A stretch of DNA of 64,000 nt from Vibrio sp. ED004 (GTDB lineage: Bacteria > Pseudomonadota > Gammaproteobacteria > Enterobacterales > Vibrionaceae): assembly GCF_023206395.1 (NCBI RefSeq), contig NZ_CP066149.1:3286001-3350000 (forward strand), written 5' to 3'. A program made the position numbers and the translations under genes. Positions 55,182 through 64,000 of this stretch are shown here, in pieces (position 1 is the first letter of the stretch; the number at the start of each line of letters is the position of its first letter). Under the pieces are notes generated by a model that saw only the letters and a program-made list of their open reading frames with translations, ran no database searches and had not been told where the DNA came from.

Positions 55182-55541
55182 TTAAGCGAAGACGCGGATA
55201 CGGTGTCCGTCCGGATCAACAGCAAGGAAGTTGATGCCGTAAACCGATTCTTCTGGCTCTTGTTCAAATTGAATGCCTTCCTCTTTCCAAGCTTGGTAAA
55301 GACTTTCTAATGTCTCTTTGTCTGCAACAGGCATAGAGAGCTCAGTGCCACCACCCTTGATGTTGCTTGCTGGGGTTAGAACATCCGCTTGCTTAAGTGT
55401 GATTTTTACGTTGTCTGCAAAGTCTAAGGCAGCGAAGGTTGGTGATAGAAGCTTTGGCTCGCAATCAAATGCCTTGGCGTAAAAGTCCATGCTGCGATGA
55501 ATGTCTGCGACATAAAGAACAAATGAATCAATGGTAAACAT
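55182..55541 (-). CDS. VOC-family (glyoxalase-like) protein
   Basis: 119 residues from MFTIDSFVLYVADI; AGGAG lies 5 bases upstream. Two betaalphabetabetabeta units (SMDFYAKAFDCEPK; NFLAVDPDGHRIRVF). Metal ligands are not the full glyoxalase I set, so the reaction is undefined. Single gene. Confidence 0.88.
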   Translation of the reverse strand: MFTIDSFVLYVADIHRSMDFYAKAFDCEPKLLSPTFAALDFADNVKITLKQADVLTPASNIKGGGTELSMPVADKETLESLYQAWKEEGIQFEQEPEESVYGINFLAVDPDGHRIRVFA

Positions 55542-55674
55542 AGTAGCTCCTAGGCTGGTCAATTTGATTTGCGATGTTGTTTCTAAATAAACCCGTTGCG
55601 ATTTAAGTTAACTCGAATTGTATCGAGTTCGCTTGGGTTGAGAGAAATATAGCGCGAGTCAGTGACAGTTTTTG

Positions 55675-56376
55675 TCAGTAGCGAATCACTTTATCTGCAA
55701 TGCCTTCCATGTTCTGCCAGTCTTTGATTAAGTCATGACGCGGACGTTGATATATTTCTTCAAGCATTTTCCAATCGGCAATCCTATCGAGCCTGAAATT
55801 ACGATACGCACTTCGCGTTTCACACCAAGCGACTAACACATAGTGCTGTTCGAATAAGCCAATCAACATCGGCCAAACGATTCTTTCGCTAACATGATCT
55901 TTTGCGTCTGTGTAATGGATTTCAGCTTTGTTCTGTTGCTTAATTGCCAACTTGATGTCTGAAAGCTCAATGGTTAACTCTGCGACTTCAATAATAGAAG
56001 CGACACGAATAATGTCTTCACTGCGTTTGGCTTGATGATCAGCAGGTAGTACGGCTGAAATCTTGGCAATCGCATTTCTAGCCGATTCGCTGAACTCGCC
56101 ATTGGCTTGCTTAGCGACCCATTCAGCACCGAGCCTTAATGCTTCCAACTCTTCCATTGAAAACATCATCGGCGGTAGCGTGAAAGTCGGTTTCAACTGA
56201 TAACCAACTCCGGCTTCACCATCAATTTCAGCGCCTTGTGCTTGCAGTGTCACGATGTCTCGATAAATGGTGCGAGTACTCACGTTTAGCTCTTTAGCGA
56301 GATGATCGGCCGACACGGGGTATTTATGACAGCGCAATAATTGGAGCAGATCGAAGAGACGTTGGCTTCGGGACAT
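55675..56376 (-). CDS. YafY-type regulator (HTH plus WYL domain)
   Basis: 233 residues. DeoR-like HTH (ADHLAKELNVSTRTIYRDI) and a C-terminal WYL-type ligand domain (PMLIGLFEQHYVLVAWCETR, then FRLDRIADW). Probably represses or activates the convergently oriented neighbours or genes elsewhere; ligand unknown. Confidence 0.88.
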   Translation of the reverse strand: MSRSQRLFDLLQLLRCHKYPVSADHLAKELNVSTRTIYRDIVTLQAQGAEIDGEAGVGYQLKPTFTLPPMMFSMEELEALRLGAEWVAKQANGEFSESARNAIAKISAVLPADHQAKRSEDIIRVASIIEVAELTIELSDIKLAIKQQNKAEIHYTDAKDHVSERIVWPMLIGLFEQHYVLVAWCETRSAYRNFRLDRIADWKMLEEIYQRPRHDLIKDWQNMEGIADKVIRY

Positions 56377-56680
56377 AGGAAAACTCTGTGTACTTAACAG
56401 CTTATTAGATTAATGCATTGAGAATGTGAACGCTAATTACATCGAGATAAATGAAGCAAAAGGCTCGGCATTTTAGGCGTAGCTTTGACGGCGCAACTTA
56501 ACGTATATCATTCTTTCGATTGTGAATTGATCTGGATCTGTTATTGGTTCACATATAACGATAATACAATGAGTTAGTCCGTTTTATTATTTATTTTAAT
56601 GTGTAAAATATATTCGCTTGCTACCCGATGGGAACGGTTCTGTTACCCACGGTTATTTATATAAAAATTATAGGTTTCCT

Positions 56681-58567
56681 ATGTTAAAGAAACTCTCGCT
56701 TAAAAATAAGCTGGCGATCTCTGCCAGTATGGCCATCATCCTAGGGGGGATTTTGGTCGAGGCACTTTCATTTCGTGCATCGTTGCAACGATTGGATACT
56801 GAAGTTGAACAGCGCCTGGAAGGGGCATCGGCTTCTTACAACCAATACGTATCAGATTGGATATTATCCAAAGAGCGTGCGCTCACTTCTCTGTCAAAAG
56901 AGTCTAAACAAGAAAGTTTGGTGACTCACCTGAAACAGGTTCGTGATTCTGCCTCTTTTGATAATGTCTTCTTGGCATTTCCTGATGGTTCGCAAAAGAA
57001 CGCGAACGGTGTTGTGTTGCCACCGGGTAATGATGACCCACGTCTATGGGGTTGGTACACCAATGCGGTAGCAAACCCAAGTAAAGTATTCATGGACAAC
57101 CCAACGGTGGCGGCGGCAACGGGCGCTAATGTTGTGTCGCTGGGTACCGCAATGCAATTGCATGGTCAGCAGGTTGTATTGGGTGCGGATGTAGAAATCA
57201 CCGACATCCTTAACAGCCTTGAGCAAGTGATTCTTCCAGGTGAAGGTTACATGTTCATCGCGACCAACAAAGGCACGGTTTACACGCACGCTGACACCAA
57301 GCTATTGAACAAGAATATCAGCTCACTTGGGCTTGATTTCGCGGATGTACAAAAGGCGTTGGCGAGCGGTAAAGATACCTCGATCGACTTAAACGGCAGC
57401 GACTATGTTCTTTACGCACGTGCGATTGATGGAACAAACCTGATTACCATCAGTGTGGTTAACCATGACTCTTTGGTGGCACCGTTATTTGATGCTGTGA
57501 TTGGCCAAGTGTTGGTGACATTGCTGGTTGTCATCGTATGTACTGTTTTGTTCAACCTGCTGTGTACGATTCTATTCCGTCCACTTAATCATGTATCTCA
57601 AGCGCTGGCGCAAATCGCGAATGGTAGTGGTGATTTAACTCAACGTATTCATGTTGATAATCAAGATGAAGTGGGCGAGCTTGCTCAGAACTTCAATACC
57701 TTTGTTGGCAGTCTACAGCAGTTGATTGGTCATATCCGTGGACAATCGGAGCAGTTAAACAGCCAGTCGGAGCAAAGTGCCCAGCGTGCAAATCGTTCTG
57801 TGGATGAACTTAACCACCAGCAACAAGAAATCACCATGGTGGCGACAGCAGTCACCGAGATGGCTTGTGCAACTCAAGAGATTGCATCGCATGCCGAGCA
57901 AACCGCAAAAGCTGCACAAGACTCAGCGGCAAGTACTAACAGTGGTCATGCTCTGGTTGTCGACACTAAAGGCTCAATTAATAACTTGGCCAATGAAGTG
58001 AACGAAGCAGGCAATGTGATTAGCGAACTTAACAAGCACGCTCAAGAGATCTCAACGGTATTAGCGACAATCCAAGGCATTGCAGAGCAAACTAATTTAC
58101 TTGCGTTAAATGCGGCGATTGAAGCGGCTCGTGCGGGTGAACAAGGCCGCGGGTTTGCCGTGGTCGCTGATGAAGTTCGTGTGCTTTCACAGCGCACTCA
58201 CTCTTCAACAGAAGAGATCAAATCGACGATCGACATACTGCAGCGTACAACGACCCAAGCCGTTGAGTTGATGGAAAGCAGTTCTAAACTGGCAATACAT
58301 TCAGTAGAAGATGCCGACAGAGCTTCGCACGCGCTTGAAGAGATCAATACGGCCGTTGCTTTGATCAGCGATATGGCGACTCAAATTGCGACAGCAGCTG
58401 AAGAGCAAACACATGTGACGGGTGAAATTACCCAGAACGTGACGACCATTAAAGATGTTACCGACCACCTAGTTGTGGGCGCACAGGACAGATTAACTGA
58501 GTCGAACGAACTTAAGAGCCAAGCCGCTGGTTTAAGTGACAAAGTGGCGACTTTTAAGCTTGCTTAA
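56681..58567 (+). CDS. Methyl-accepting chemotaxis protein
   Basis: 628 residues. N-terminal membrane helix ([21 protein letters not shown]), a periplasmic dCache-like sensor (about 40-280), a second helix ([16 protein letters not shown]), HAMP ([16 protein letters not shown]) and a cytoplasmic MCP signalling hairpin with tip [32 protein letters not shown]. Signals to CheA. Start 56681; an upstream start at 56618 would add 21 residues without a better binding site. Ligand unknown. Confidence 0.93.
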   Translation: MLKKLSLKNKLAISASMAIILGGILVEALSFRASLQRLDTEVEQRLEGASASYNQYVSDWILSKERALTSLSKESKQESLVTHLKQVRDSASFDNVFLAFPDGSQKNANGVVLPPGNDDPRLWGWYTNAVANPSKVFMDNPTVAAATGANVVSLGTAMQLHGQQVVLGADVEITDILNSLEQVILPGEGYMFIATNKGTVYTHADTKLLNKNISSLGLDFADVQKALASGKDTSIDLNGSDYVLYARAIDGTNLITISVVNHDSLVAPLFDAVIGQVLVTLLVVIVCTVLFNLLCTILFRPLNHVSQALAQIANGSGDLTQRIHVDNQDEVGELAQNFNTFVGSLQQLIGHIRGQSEQLNSQSEQSAQRANRSVDELNHQQQEITMVATAVTEMACATQEIASHAEQTAKAAQDSAASTNSGHALVVDTKGSINNLANEVNEAGNVISELNKHAQEISTVLATIQGIAEQTNLLALNAAIEAARAGEQGRGFAVVADEVRVLSQRTHSSTEEIKSTIDILQRTTTQAVELMESSSKLAIHSVEDADRASHALEEINTAVALISDMATQIATAAEEQTHVTGEITQNVTTIKDVTDHLVVGAQDRLTESNELKSQAAGLSDKVATFKLA

Positions 58568-58618
58568 CTGTCTTATTCTCTGATGCCTGATCAGCGAATG
58601 AACATTAAGCAATAAGCC

Positions 58619-58648
58619 AAAGCGACGTAGATTACGTCGCTTTTTTTG
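58619..58648 (+). terminator. Terminator of the chemoreceptor gene
   Basis: AAAGCGACGTA / TACGTCGCTTT with GAT loop and seven T residues. Confidence 0.92.
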
Positions 58649-58666
58649 TGTCTGGTGAACGCTTTG

Positions 58667-59068
58667 TTAGCTCGCTTCTGAAAACTCTCTAAGTGCGCCC
58701 ATTGCAGCTTCAGCTTTGTCTTTCTGAACGAAGATGTGGTCATGGTAATAGCCTGCAATTACGTTGGCGCTGATGCCGTAGGAGCCAAGCTTTGTGGCGA
58801 AAGCAGCCGTTAACCCAACCGCTTCAAGGCTTGAGTGTACCGACAAAGTAATCAAGCTAAACACACCATCGAAATCGAGTTGAGCTTGGCGTGCGGCATC
58901 CTCAGCGAGCACCAAGGTTAAGCCTTCTTTTTCACGAAAGGTCGCGATTGGGTCGAGTTGAATATAGTCTGCCAACGCTCCGTCGACAGTACAGAAAACA
59001 TAATTACCTTCGATGAGCTCAGGCGACATCGATTTGAGAAGAACATCTAAATCGGTAATGGCAGCCAT
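58667..59068 (-). CDS. ACT-domain protein
   Basis: 133 residues, two ACT-like folds (CTVDGALADYIQ, LITLSVHSSLEAVGLTAAFATKL, then GISANVIAGYYHDHIFV). Ligand-binding ACT_3/PF10000-like protein of unknown function, perhaps an amino-acid sensor. Single gene. Confidence 0.82.
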   Translation of the reverse strand: MAAITDLDVLLKSMSPELIEGNYVFCTVDGALADYIQLDPIATFREKEGLTLVLAEDAARQAQLDFDGVFSLITLSVHSSLEAVGLTAAFATKLGSYGISANVIAGYYHDHIFVQKDKAEAAMGALREFSEAS

Positions 59069-59200
59069 AAATATTTCCCTAATAGTATTAACGCACTCGT
59101 TGATGCGGATTGGATAATCTAACCACGATAGAGTCGAGTGGAAGATAAGTAAAATGAATAATCCTTATTCCGCATCAGCTTTGTTAATGACAAGGCTAAC

Positions 59201-60094
59201 CTACCAACTTGTCGATTGCTCCATCTCGCTAGATAGGTGATCGATAAAGGCCCTTAACAGCGGTGTGACTTGTTTACGCGTTCCATAAATTGCGTGCACA
59301 CCCAGCGTTTTCGGTTTCCATTCAGAGAGCAGAGGAACCAATCGTCCGTTTTCTATTAAGCCTTCTACAGAAGGAAAGGGCAGTAAGCAGATACCGTTGC
59401 CTTTGAGTGTGGCAGAAAGCAGAACCTCAGACGTATTCGCACTGATGTTCCCTTTAATCGGCACTGATTCCAATCCATTTGGGCCATTAAACGTCCATGC
59501 GGTTTTACCAAAATAACTGAATGACAAACAGTTGTGGTGCGCTAGATCTTGCGCGTCTTTGGGTGTGCCTTTCTGTTTTAGATATTGAGGCGACGCGCAA
59601 ATCACTGAACGACATTCACCAAGCTGCTTCGCGACAATATTGGGCGTTAGCTCGTTGGTTATGCGAATAGCCAAATCGATGCGTGATTCAACAAGGTTGA
59701 CTGTTTGATCGGTAGAGACGATATCAATCGAAACCTCGGGCCATTTGTCGATGAAGCGGCTGATCACGTCCATTAAGAAACTGTCGACAATGGAATAACT
59801 CGCGGTAATACGAAGTTGGCCCTTCAAGTGTTCTCGGCTTTGGTTTCTGATACCTGCTAACGATGCTTCAAGGGCAAGCAGCTCTCTCGCGACTTCAAGC
59901 GTCTCTTTCCCCGCACTGGTTAAGCTCAAGCTTCGAGTGGTTCTATGAAGCAGGCGAGTATCCATCCAGTTTTCGAGCTCACCCAAATAGCGTGTGACTT
60001 TGGTTCGAGAAAGCTCTAGGTGTTCGGCTGCTGCACTCAAACTGCCACGCTCAACGATGGTGACAAAGACATTCATTGCCTCGAGTTTATCCAT
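59201..60094 (-). CDS. LysR-family transcriptional regulator
   Basis: 297 residues. N-terminal winged HTH (ERGSLSAAAEHLELSRTKVTRYLGELE) and type-2 periplasmic-binding effector domain (LKGQLRITASYSIVDSFLMD). Divergent from the MBL gene at 60272 with 177 bases between, so it probably regulates that gene and itself. Confidence 0.93.
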   Translation of the reverse strand: MDKLEAMNVFVTIVERGSLSAAAEHLELSRTKVTRYLGELENWMDTRLLHRTTRSLSLTSAGKETLEVARELLALEASLAGIRNQSREHLKGQLRITASYSIVDSFLMDVISRFIDKWPEVSIDIVSTDQTVNLVESRIDLAIRITNELTPNIVAKQLGECRSVICASPQYLKQKGTPKDAQDLAHHNCLSFSYFGKTAWTFNGPNGLESVPIKGNISANTSEVLLSATLKGNGICLLPFPSVEGLIENGRLVPLLSEWKPKTLGVHAIYGTRKQVTPLLRAFIDHLSSEMEQSTSW

Positions 60095-60271
60095 TGTTCT
60101 TATTACCCAAATGATTTTTGAATCTAATCGCTACCAGAAAATGAGTATATGTCCGAAAACCGCAACAGTGAAATTTAATTTGATGTCTATTTCATCTAAA
60201 TCCAATCAAATAAGATGTTTGCACACTTAATGAGTTGGCAGGCGTTCAGCTCCGAATAATGGAATAAAACT

Positions 60272-61174
60272 ATGAAGAAGTTATCTAAAAACCTTTTATC
60301 AAGAACCGCGCTTTTAGGAACAATGAGTTTAGGCGCTATGCTAGCTGCATCGGGTGTTGTCTCTGCAGCGGATTTAAGCATCACTCATTACAATCCGGGC
60401 GAAAATGCAATATTCCCAGCAACCTCTGTACTGGTTTCGGGAGAGAAAGAAGTGATTCTGTTTGATGCACAATTTAGTGTCGCAGACGGGCAAAAGCTGG
60501 TGGAGCAAATCAAAGCGACTGGCAAAGAGCTATCGATGGTTTATATCAGCAGCGGTGACCCAGATTTTTACTTTGGCTTAGAACCGATTGTAGCGGCATT
60601 TCCAAACGTCGAGGTTGTTGCCAGTGAAGCAGTTGTTGCACATATCAAGCGCACTAAAGATGCCAAGCTCGAATATTGGGGGCCAATTTTAGAAGACAAC
60701 GCACCGTCTAAAGTTATTGTGCCAACCGTTCTTAACGACACCACGCTAAGTATTGAAGGTGAAACCATCGAGGTGAGAGAAATCAATACACACCAAGCTT
60801 ACTTATGGATTCCGTCTGAGAAAACTGTGTTTGGTGGTGTGTCGGTTTATAGTGGCGTGCATGTATGGATGGCAGATACCGCATCGAAAGAGATTCGTAG
60901 CCAGTGGTCACAATCTTTAGAACGCATGAAAGCACTTGAGCCTGAGGTGGTGATTCCAGGTCACTACTTAGGTGAGATGCCAACGGGTACAAATGGCGTT
61001 CAATTTACATTGGATTACGTTGCTGACATCGAAGATGCGCTGGCAAGTACAAGTAAGCCAACGTCTGTTGATATCAGTGATTACATGAAGAAAGCATACC
61101 CACAATTTAAGGCGACGGAAGGCGATCTAGAACTGGGTGCCAAAGTGCTAAGCGGTGAGATGGAATGGCACTAA
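60272..61174 (+). CDS. Exported metallo-beta-lactamase-fold protein lacking the usual HxHxDH
   Basis: 300 residues with a signal peptide (MSLGAMLAASGVVSAAD). MBL fold (NPGENAIFPATSVLVSGEKE, EVILFDAQFSVADGQKL). The canonical Zn motif HxHxDH is replaced by SGDPDF in VYISSGDPDFYFGLE; the distal GHYLG remains. Either a single-metal or non-catalytic variant. A target for the divergent LysR regulator. Confidence 0.8.
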   Translation: MKKLSKNLLSRTALLGTMSLGAMLAASGVVSAADLSITHYNPGENAIFPATSVLVSGEKEVILFDAQFSVADGQKLVEQIKATGKELSMVYISSGDPDFYFGLEPIVAAFPNVEVVASEAVVAHIKRTKDAKLEYWGPILEDNAPSKVIVPTVLNDTTLSIEGETIEVREINTHQAYLWIPSEKTVFGGVSVYSGVHVWMADTASKEIRSQWSQSLERMKALEPEVVIPGHYLGEMPTGTNGVQFTLDYVADIEDALASTSKPTSVDISDYMKKAYPQFKATEGDLELGAKVLSGEMEWH

Positions 61175-61322
61175 GTTGATTATCTCGGTTGTGTCTCAGA
61201 AAAGCCTGAAGATTGTGTGCTAGATTTATTGGTGATACACAACTGGAGATATCGATGATCTGGCTTTCGGTGAAAGTACTACAGATTGGACTTGTCTACG
61301 GATACAGGAAGTATCAAAAAAC

Positions 61323-61355
61323 AAAAAGAGCGCCTATTTAGGGGCTCTTTTTTTT
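61323..61355 (+). terminator. Rho-independent terminator
   Basis: AAAAAGAGC-GCC / GGG-GCTCTTTTT with eight T residues. Region 61175-61322 shows no gene. Confidence 0.85.
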
Positions 61356-61458
61356 GATGTATTAGCAGCGTGTGGAAAGAAAACTCGCCATTATCCGGTT
61401 TAATAGTCAGTATCTAAATTGACTCTGAAATGTCACATCATCAATAAGCGAGTTTATC

Positions 61459-62271
61459 TTGAAAATCGAACCTATTACCCCTCACATCGGTGCTCGTATT
61501 CATGGAGTCGATCTCGCTACATGCAGCGTGACTGAACTTGATGAGGTTTATCAGGCGCTTCTAACTCATCAAGTGATTTTTCTCGATGATCAAACCCTTT
61601 CGCCACAACAGCATTTGATGATTGCAGAGCGGTTTGGACAACTTGAACCAGCACATCCGTTTTTTCCTCGCGTCGAACATGTGCCTCAGGTCAGTGTGAT
61701 AGAAACAACGCGTGGCAATGCTCCGATGGAAAGCTATTGGCATACGGATTTAACATGGCGTGAATTGCCATCGAAAGCTTCTCTGTTGCATGCTCAGCAT
61801 GTACCCAGCGTGGGAGGGGACACGATTTGGTGTTCGATGACAGCTGTGTTTGAATCGTTAGATGAAGATATGAAAGCAAAACTGAGAGGCTTATCGGCGA
61901 CCCATTCGCTGGTCGCGTTTGAGGGTATAGAGTCGGATCAGATTGAGCTTGATTGGCATAAGTCGTTAATAAAAACGGCTCAGGAAAATCCGCCAGTGAT
62001 TCACTCTGTTGTTCAAATTCATCCAGAAACCGGTAAAGAAACACTCTATATCAATGAACAGTTTACGCGCTATATCAATGAGCTCGACCGTCAAGAGAGT
62101 GATGCTTTACTCTGCCAATTATTTGAAGTTGCACGACGCCCTGAGTTTCAAGTTCGTTTCAAATGGGACAAAGGCTCAATGGCGATCTGGGATAACAGGG
62201 TAACGCAGCATTACGCGGTGATAGATTACGGCGATACGCCAAGGAAAATGCACAGAGTGACGGTGACCTAG
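61459..62271 (+). CDS. TauD/TfdA-family alpha-ketoglutarate dioxygenase
   Basis: 270 residues. Fe(II) ligands HTD in ESYWHTDLTWRE (95-97) and the distal His in VTQHYAVIDYG; the Arg of PRKMHR binds 2-oxoglutarate. N-terminus KIEPITPHIGARIHGVDL is typical. The only plausible start is TTG 61459 with a weak binding site. Substrate unknown (taurine-like or herbicide-like in relatives). Single gene before the ABC-F leader. Confidence 0.9.
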   Translation: MKIEPITPHIGARIHGVDLATCSVTELDEVYQALLTHQVIFLDDQTLSPQQHLMIAERFGQLEPAHPFFPRVEHVPQVSVIETTRGNAPMESYWHTDLTWRELPSKASLLHAQHVPSVGGDTIWCSMTAVFESLDEDMKAKLRGLSATHSLVAFEGIESDQIELDWHKSLIKTAQENPPVIHSVVQIHPETGKETLYINEQFTRYINELDRQESDALLCQLFEVARRPEFQVRFKWDKGSMAIWDNRVTQHYAVIDYGDTPRKMHRVTVT

Positions 62272-62394
62272 CTTACGTAAGTTTAGGGTAAATTCAGGCT
62301 AAGCCGAATGCGGCTAAATACTTTGACTCATCGATTAATGTGATTTATTTTTAGCGCTAATGTTCAACTCAATACAAATATAAGGAGGATTTTT

Positions 62395-62475
62395 ATGAAA
62401 GTGTGTGAATTTAACTTTGCGCATATTTTTTGGTACGACCAAAACTCAAGTTTTAACACTATCGTGCTGCGATAA
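62395..62475 (+). CDS. Leader peptide upstream of ABC-F gene
   Basis: 26-codon ORF (MKVCEFNFAHIFWYDQ, then SSF and LR near the end) with a near-ideal binding site AAGGAGGA 6 bases upstream. It ends inside the loop of a 10-pair hairpin and lies 119 bases before the ABC-F start. ABC-F resistance genes are commonly induced by ribosome stalling on such leader peptides. FWY aromatic run and W are plausible stall determinants. Proposed, not shown. Confidence 0.6.
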   Translation: MKVCEFNFAHIFWYDQNSSFNTIVLR

Positions 62476-62594
62476 CCAAAACTTGAGCGAAGCATTAAAC
62501 ATAACCCTCAATAGAGTTTCTTCACTCTAGTTTACTTGGTTGTTGTCAGCGAATGACGACAGCGCTTTCTTGCGCTTGAAACTTGAGTAAACAA
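62445..62594 (+). promoter_or_regulatory. Alternative hairpins forming a possible ABC-F attenuator
   Basis: CTCAAGTTTT (62445-62454, leader codons 17-20) pairs perfectly with AAAACTTGAG at 62478-62487 and equally, over nine bases, with AAACTTGAG at 62579-62587, which includes the likely binding site of the ABC-F gene. Further hairpins: TATCG/CGATA in the first loop, TAGAGT/ACTCTA (62512-62529), GTTGTCA/TGACGAC (62542-62560) and AGCGC/GCGCT (62561-62576). Confidence 0.55.
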
Positions 62595-64000
62595 ATGACT
62601 ACATTAATATCTACATCATCTATTTCTTACGATCTAACATCATGCCGCTTATTTGATGGGCTTTCTTTCACCATTAAAAAGGGTGACCGCATTGGCCTAA
62701 TTGGCAGCAATGGGTGTGGAAAAAGCACCTTACTGCGTCTATTAAACAAAGACTTACCAGACTATGTTAGCAGTGTCTCATTCGCCTCTTATGCTGAAGT
62801 CGCGCTTATTGAGCAACATCTCCCTAAACGGCTGTTGACTATGTCGATGCTCGATTCCGTTGTCGATAACCTGCCAGCAGAGATACAACTCACTGAGCAA
62901 TGGCGTGCTCAAATCATCTTGTCTAATTTAGGCTTTGACGAAAGCTATTGGGAGCAGCCGATTGGCACCTTAAGTGGCGGTCAATACGCACGAGTACTGG
63001 TGGCAAGAGCCCTGATTGTCGAACCTGACGTTCTACTACTGGATGAACCGAGCAACCACTTAGATTTGCCAACCTTGCTTTGGTTAGAGCAATTTCTGAT
63101 GGATTGGAAGGGCACTTTTGTGATGGTGTCACATGACCAAAGGTTACTCGATCATGTAACCAACTGTACTTGGGTACTGCGTGATAAAAAACTGCAAACC
63201 TTTAGTCAAACCTGCACACAAGCAAGGAAGGCTTTAGAGGAGAAAGACCGAGCTGACGCTGAAAGGCAAGAGGCGGAACAAAAGGAGATTAACCGCATTG
63301 AAAAGAGTGCGCAGCGATTAGCTATTTGGGGCAGGGATTTCGACAACGAAGGCCTAGCACGCAAAGCCAAAAGCATGGAGAAACGTGCCGCAGGTTTACG
63401 AACGACCATGACGCGTTTGGATACGATTGAGCCATGGACACTAAGCCTATCCGGTGAGTCGATGAAAGCTAACCGCTTACTTGAACTAGCTTCGGTGCCA
63501 ATCTCAGCTACGCAAGATCAAGCGCCACTGTTTGAAGTTCTGTTCCAGCAGGTTAAGAGTGGTGACCGAGTCGCTATCTTAGGTAAGAACGGCGCAGGTA
63601 AGTCTTCATTGTTGAAAGTGCTGTGGGCAAGCTATCAAGCCTCTCAACTTGAAGATAATGGTTACTTCCATCCTCAAGCTGAAGTGGGTTATTACGACCA
63701 AAGCTTGAACCAACTGTGCGATGAACATTCTTTGATAGATTCGTTGTACCCGTTTTATCCGGTTTCACAGGAAGCCAGAAAAATGGCTTTGATCAGCGCT
63801 GGCTTTTCTTATGAAAGACACGATCAAAAGATCGCTGAACTGAGTGGTGGCGAGCGTTCCCGGCTATTGTTCGTCGGGCTATCTTTGGCTAAGTATCACT
63901 TCCTGTTGCTTGACGAACCAACGAACCACCTAGATATTGAAGGTAAGGAAGAGCTGGCTGATTGTTTAACTCGTTTTGAAGGCGGCCTGTTGCTGGTTAG
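62595..64000 (+). CDS. ABC-F family ribosome-associated ATPase (3' end outside window)
   Basis: 469 codons open to the edge of the window. Two ABC cassettes: Walker A GSNGCGKST, signature LSGGQ, Walker B LLLDEPSNHLDL, and second Walker A GKNGAGKSS, LSGGE, LLLDEPTNHLDI. The linker between (about 195-265) is a charged coiled coil with a WGRDFDNEGLARKAK tip. No membrane domain, so it is an ABC-F translation factor or ribosome-protection protein that rescues drug-stalled ribosomes. Not obviously EttA, Uup, YheS or YbiT. Confidence 0.88.
   Translation, partial: MTTLISTSSISYDLTSCRLFDGLSFTIKKGDRIGLIGSNGCGKSTLLRLLNKDLPDYVSSVSFASYAEVALIEQHLPKRLLTMSMLDSVVDNLPAEIQLTEQWRAQIILSNLGFDESYWEQPIGTLSGGQYARVLVARALIVEPDVLLLDEPSNHLDLPTLLWLEQFLMDWKGTFVMVSHDQRLLDHVTNCTWVLRDKKLQTFSQTCTQARKALEEKDRADAERQEAEQKEINRIEKSAQRLAIWGRDFDNEGLARKAKSMEKRAAGLRTTMTRLDTIEPWTLSLSGESMKANRLLELASVPISATQDQAPLFEVLFQQVKSGDRVAILGKNGAGKSSLLKVLWASYQASQLEDNGYFHPQAEVGYYDQSLNQLCDEHSLIDSLYPFYPVSQEARKMALISAGFSYERHDQKIAELSGGERSRLLFVGLSLAKYHFLLLDEPTNHLDIEGKEELADCLTRFEGGLLLV

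Overview
The window is chromosomal DNA from a marine gammaproteobacterium, almost certainly a Vibrio (Splendidus-like, by inference). The grounds are pheST, the folX-folE-folM monapterin operon, an NqrM maturation factor, a DUF3360 permease, an RcnR orthologue nearly identical to the enteric one, and the many short GGCCTCGC-type hairpin terminators between genes. No rRNA, tRNA or CRISPR array was seen. Most of the window is ordinary housekeeping and metabolic sequence, interrupted by accessory patches.

Layout: 1-3.8 kb, an export operon (RND/MMPL permease cut by the window edge, LolA-like periplasmic protein, outer-membrane barrel). 4.0-7.7 kb, pheS-pheT behind a possible Phe-rich leader peptide. 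7.9-11.3 kb, an AT-rich accessory module: nucleotidyltransferase-like protein, XRE-ImmA/IrrE peptidase and Beta-family protein on the minus strand, facing an sce7726-type nuclease-like gene. 11.4-17.1 kb, a patchwork in which the 3' end of an alpha/beta hydrolase gene and its terminator recur four times between inserted genes. 17-24.5 kb, a DUF3360 permease, a Fur-box gene, a patatin and pterin/folate genes. 24.6-31.1 kb, a HAD protein, MetQ under Met boxes, a dienelactone hydrolase, a pseudopilin-like protein and an Lrp regulator divergent from a long PLP enzyme. 31.2-38.9 kb, an AraC remnant, a frameshifted FUSC gene, a phosphoesterase and a secreted lipase operon. 39.4-42.0 kb, a NicO/DUF1007 metal transport operon facing rcnR, with candidate Zur and RcnR sites between them. 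42.1-42.75 kb, a decayed IS200-type element. 42.9-50.2 kb, a two-component system, EamA exporter, NifX-like/NqrM/DUF134 cluster, glutamate-receptor-like channel and VirK-type protein. 50.4-62.3 kb, HU with a tiny basic partner, OYE, YceI, DUF1826 under a perfect palindrome, a WYL regulator, chemoreceptor, LysR regulator, MBL protein and TauD dioxygenase. 62.4-64 kb, an ABC-F gene that runs off the end, preceded by a leader ORF and mutually exclusive hairpins.

The strongest leads for undescribed biology are the ABC-F leader (62395-62594), the four-gene NTase/ImmA/Beta/sce7726 module (7.9-11.3 kb), the hydrolase-tail repeat patchwork (12.3-17.1 kb), and the divergent metal locus carrying both a Zur-like and an RcnR-like operator. 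All statements rest on reading the sequence and on family knowledge; no searches were run.
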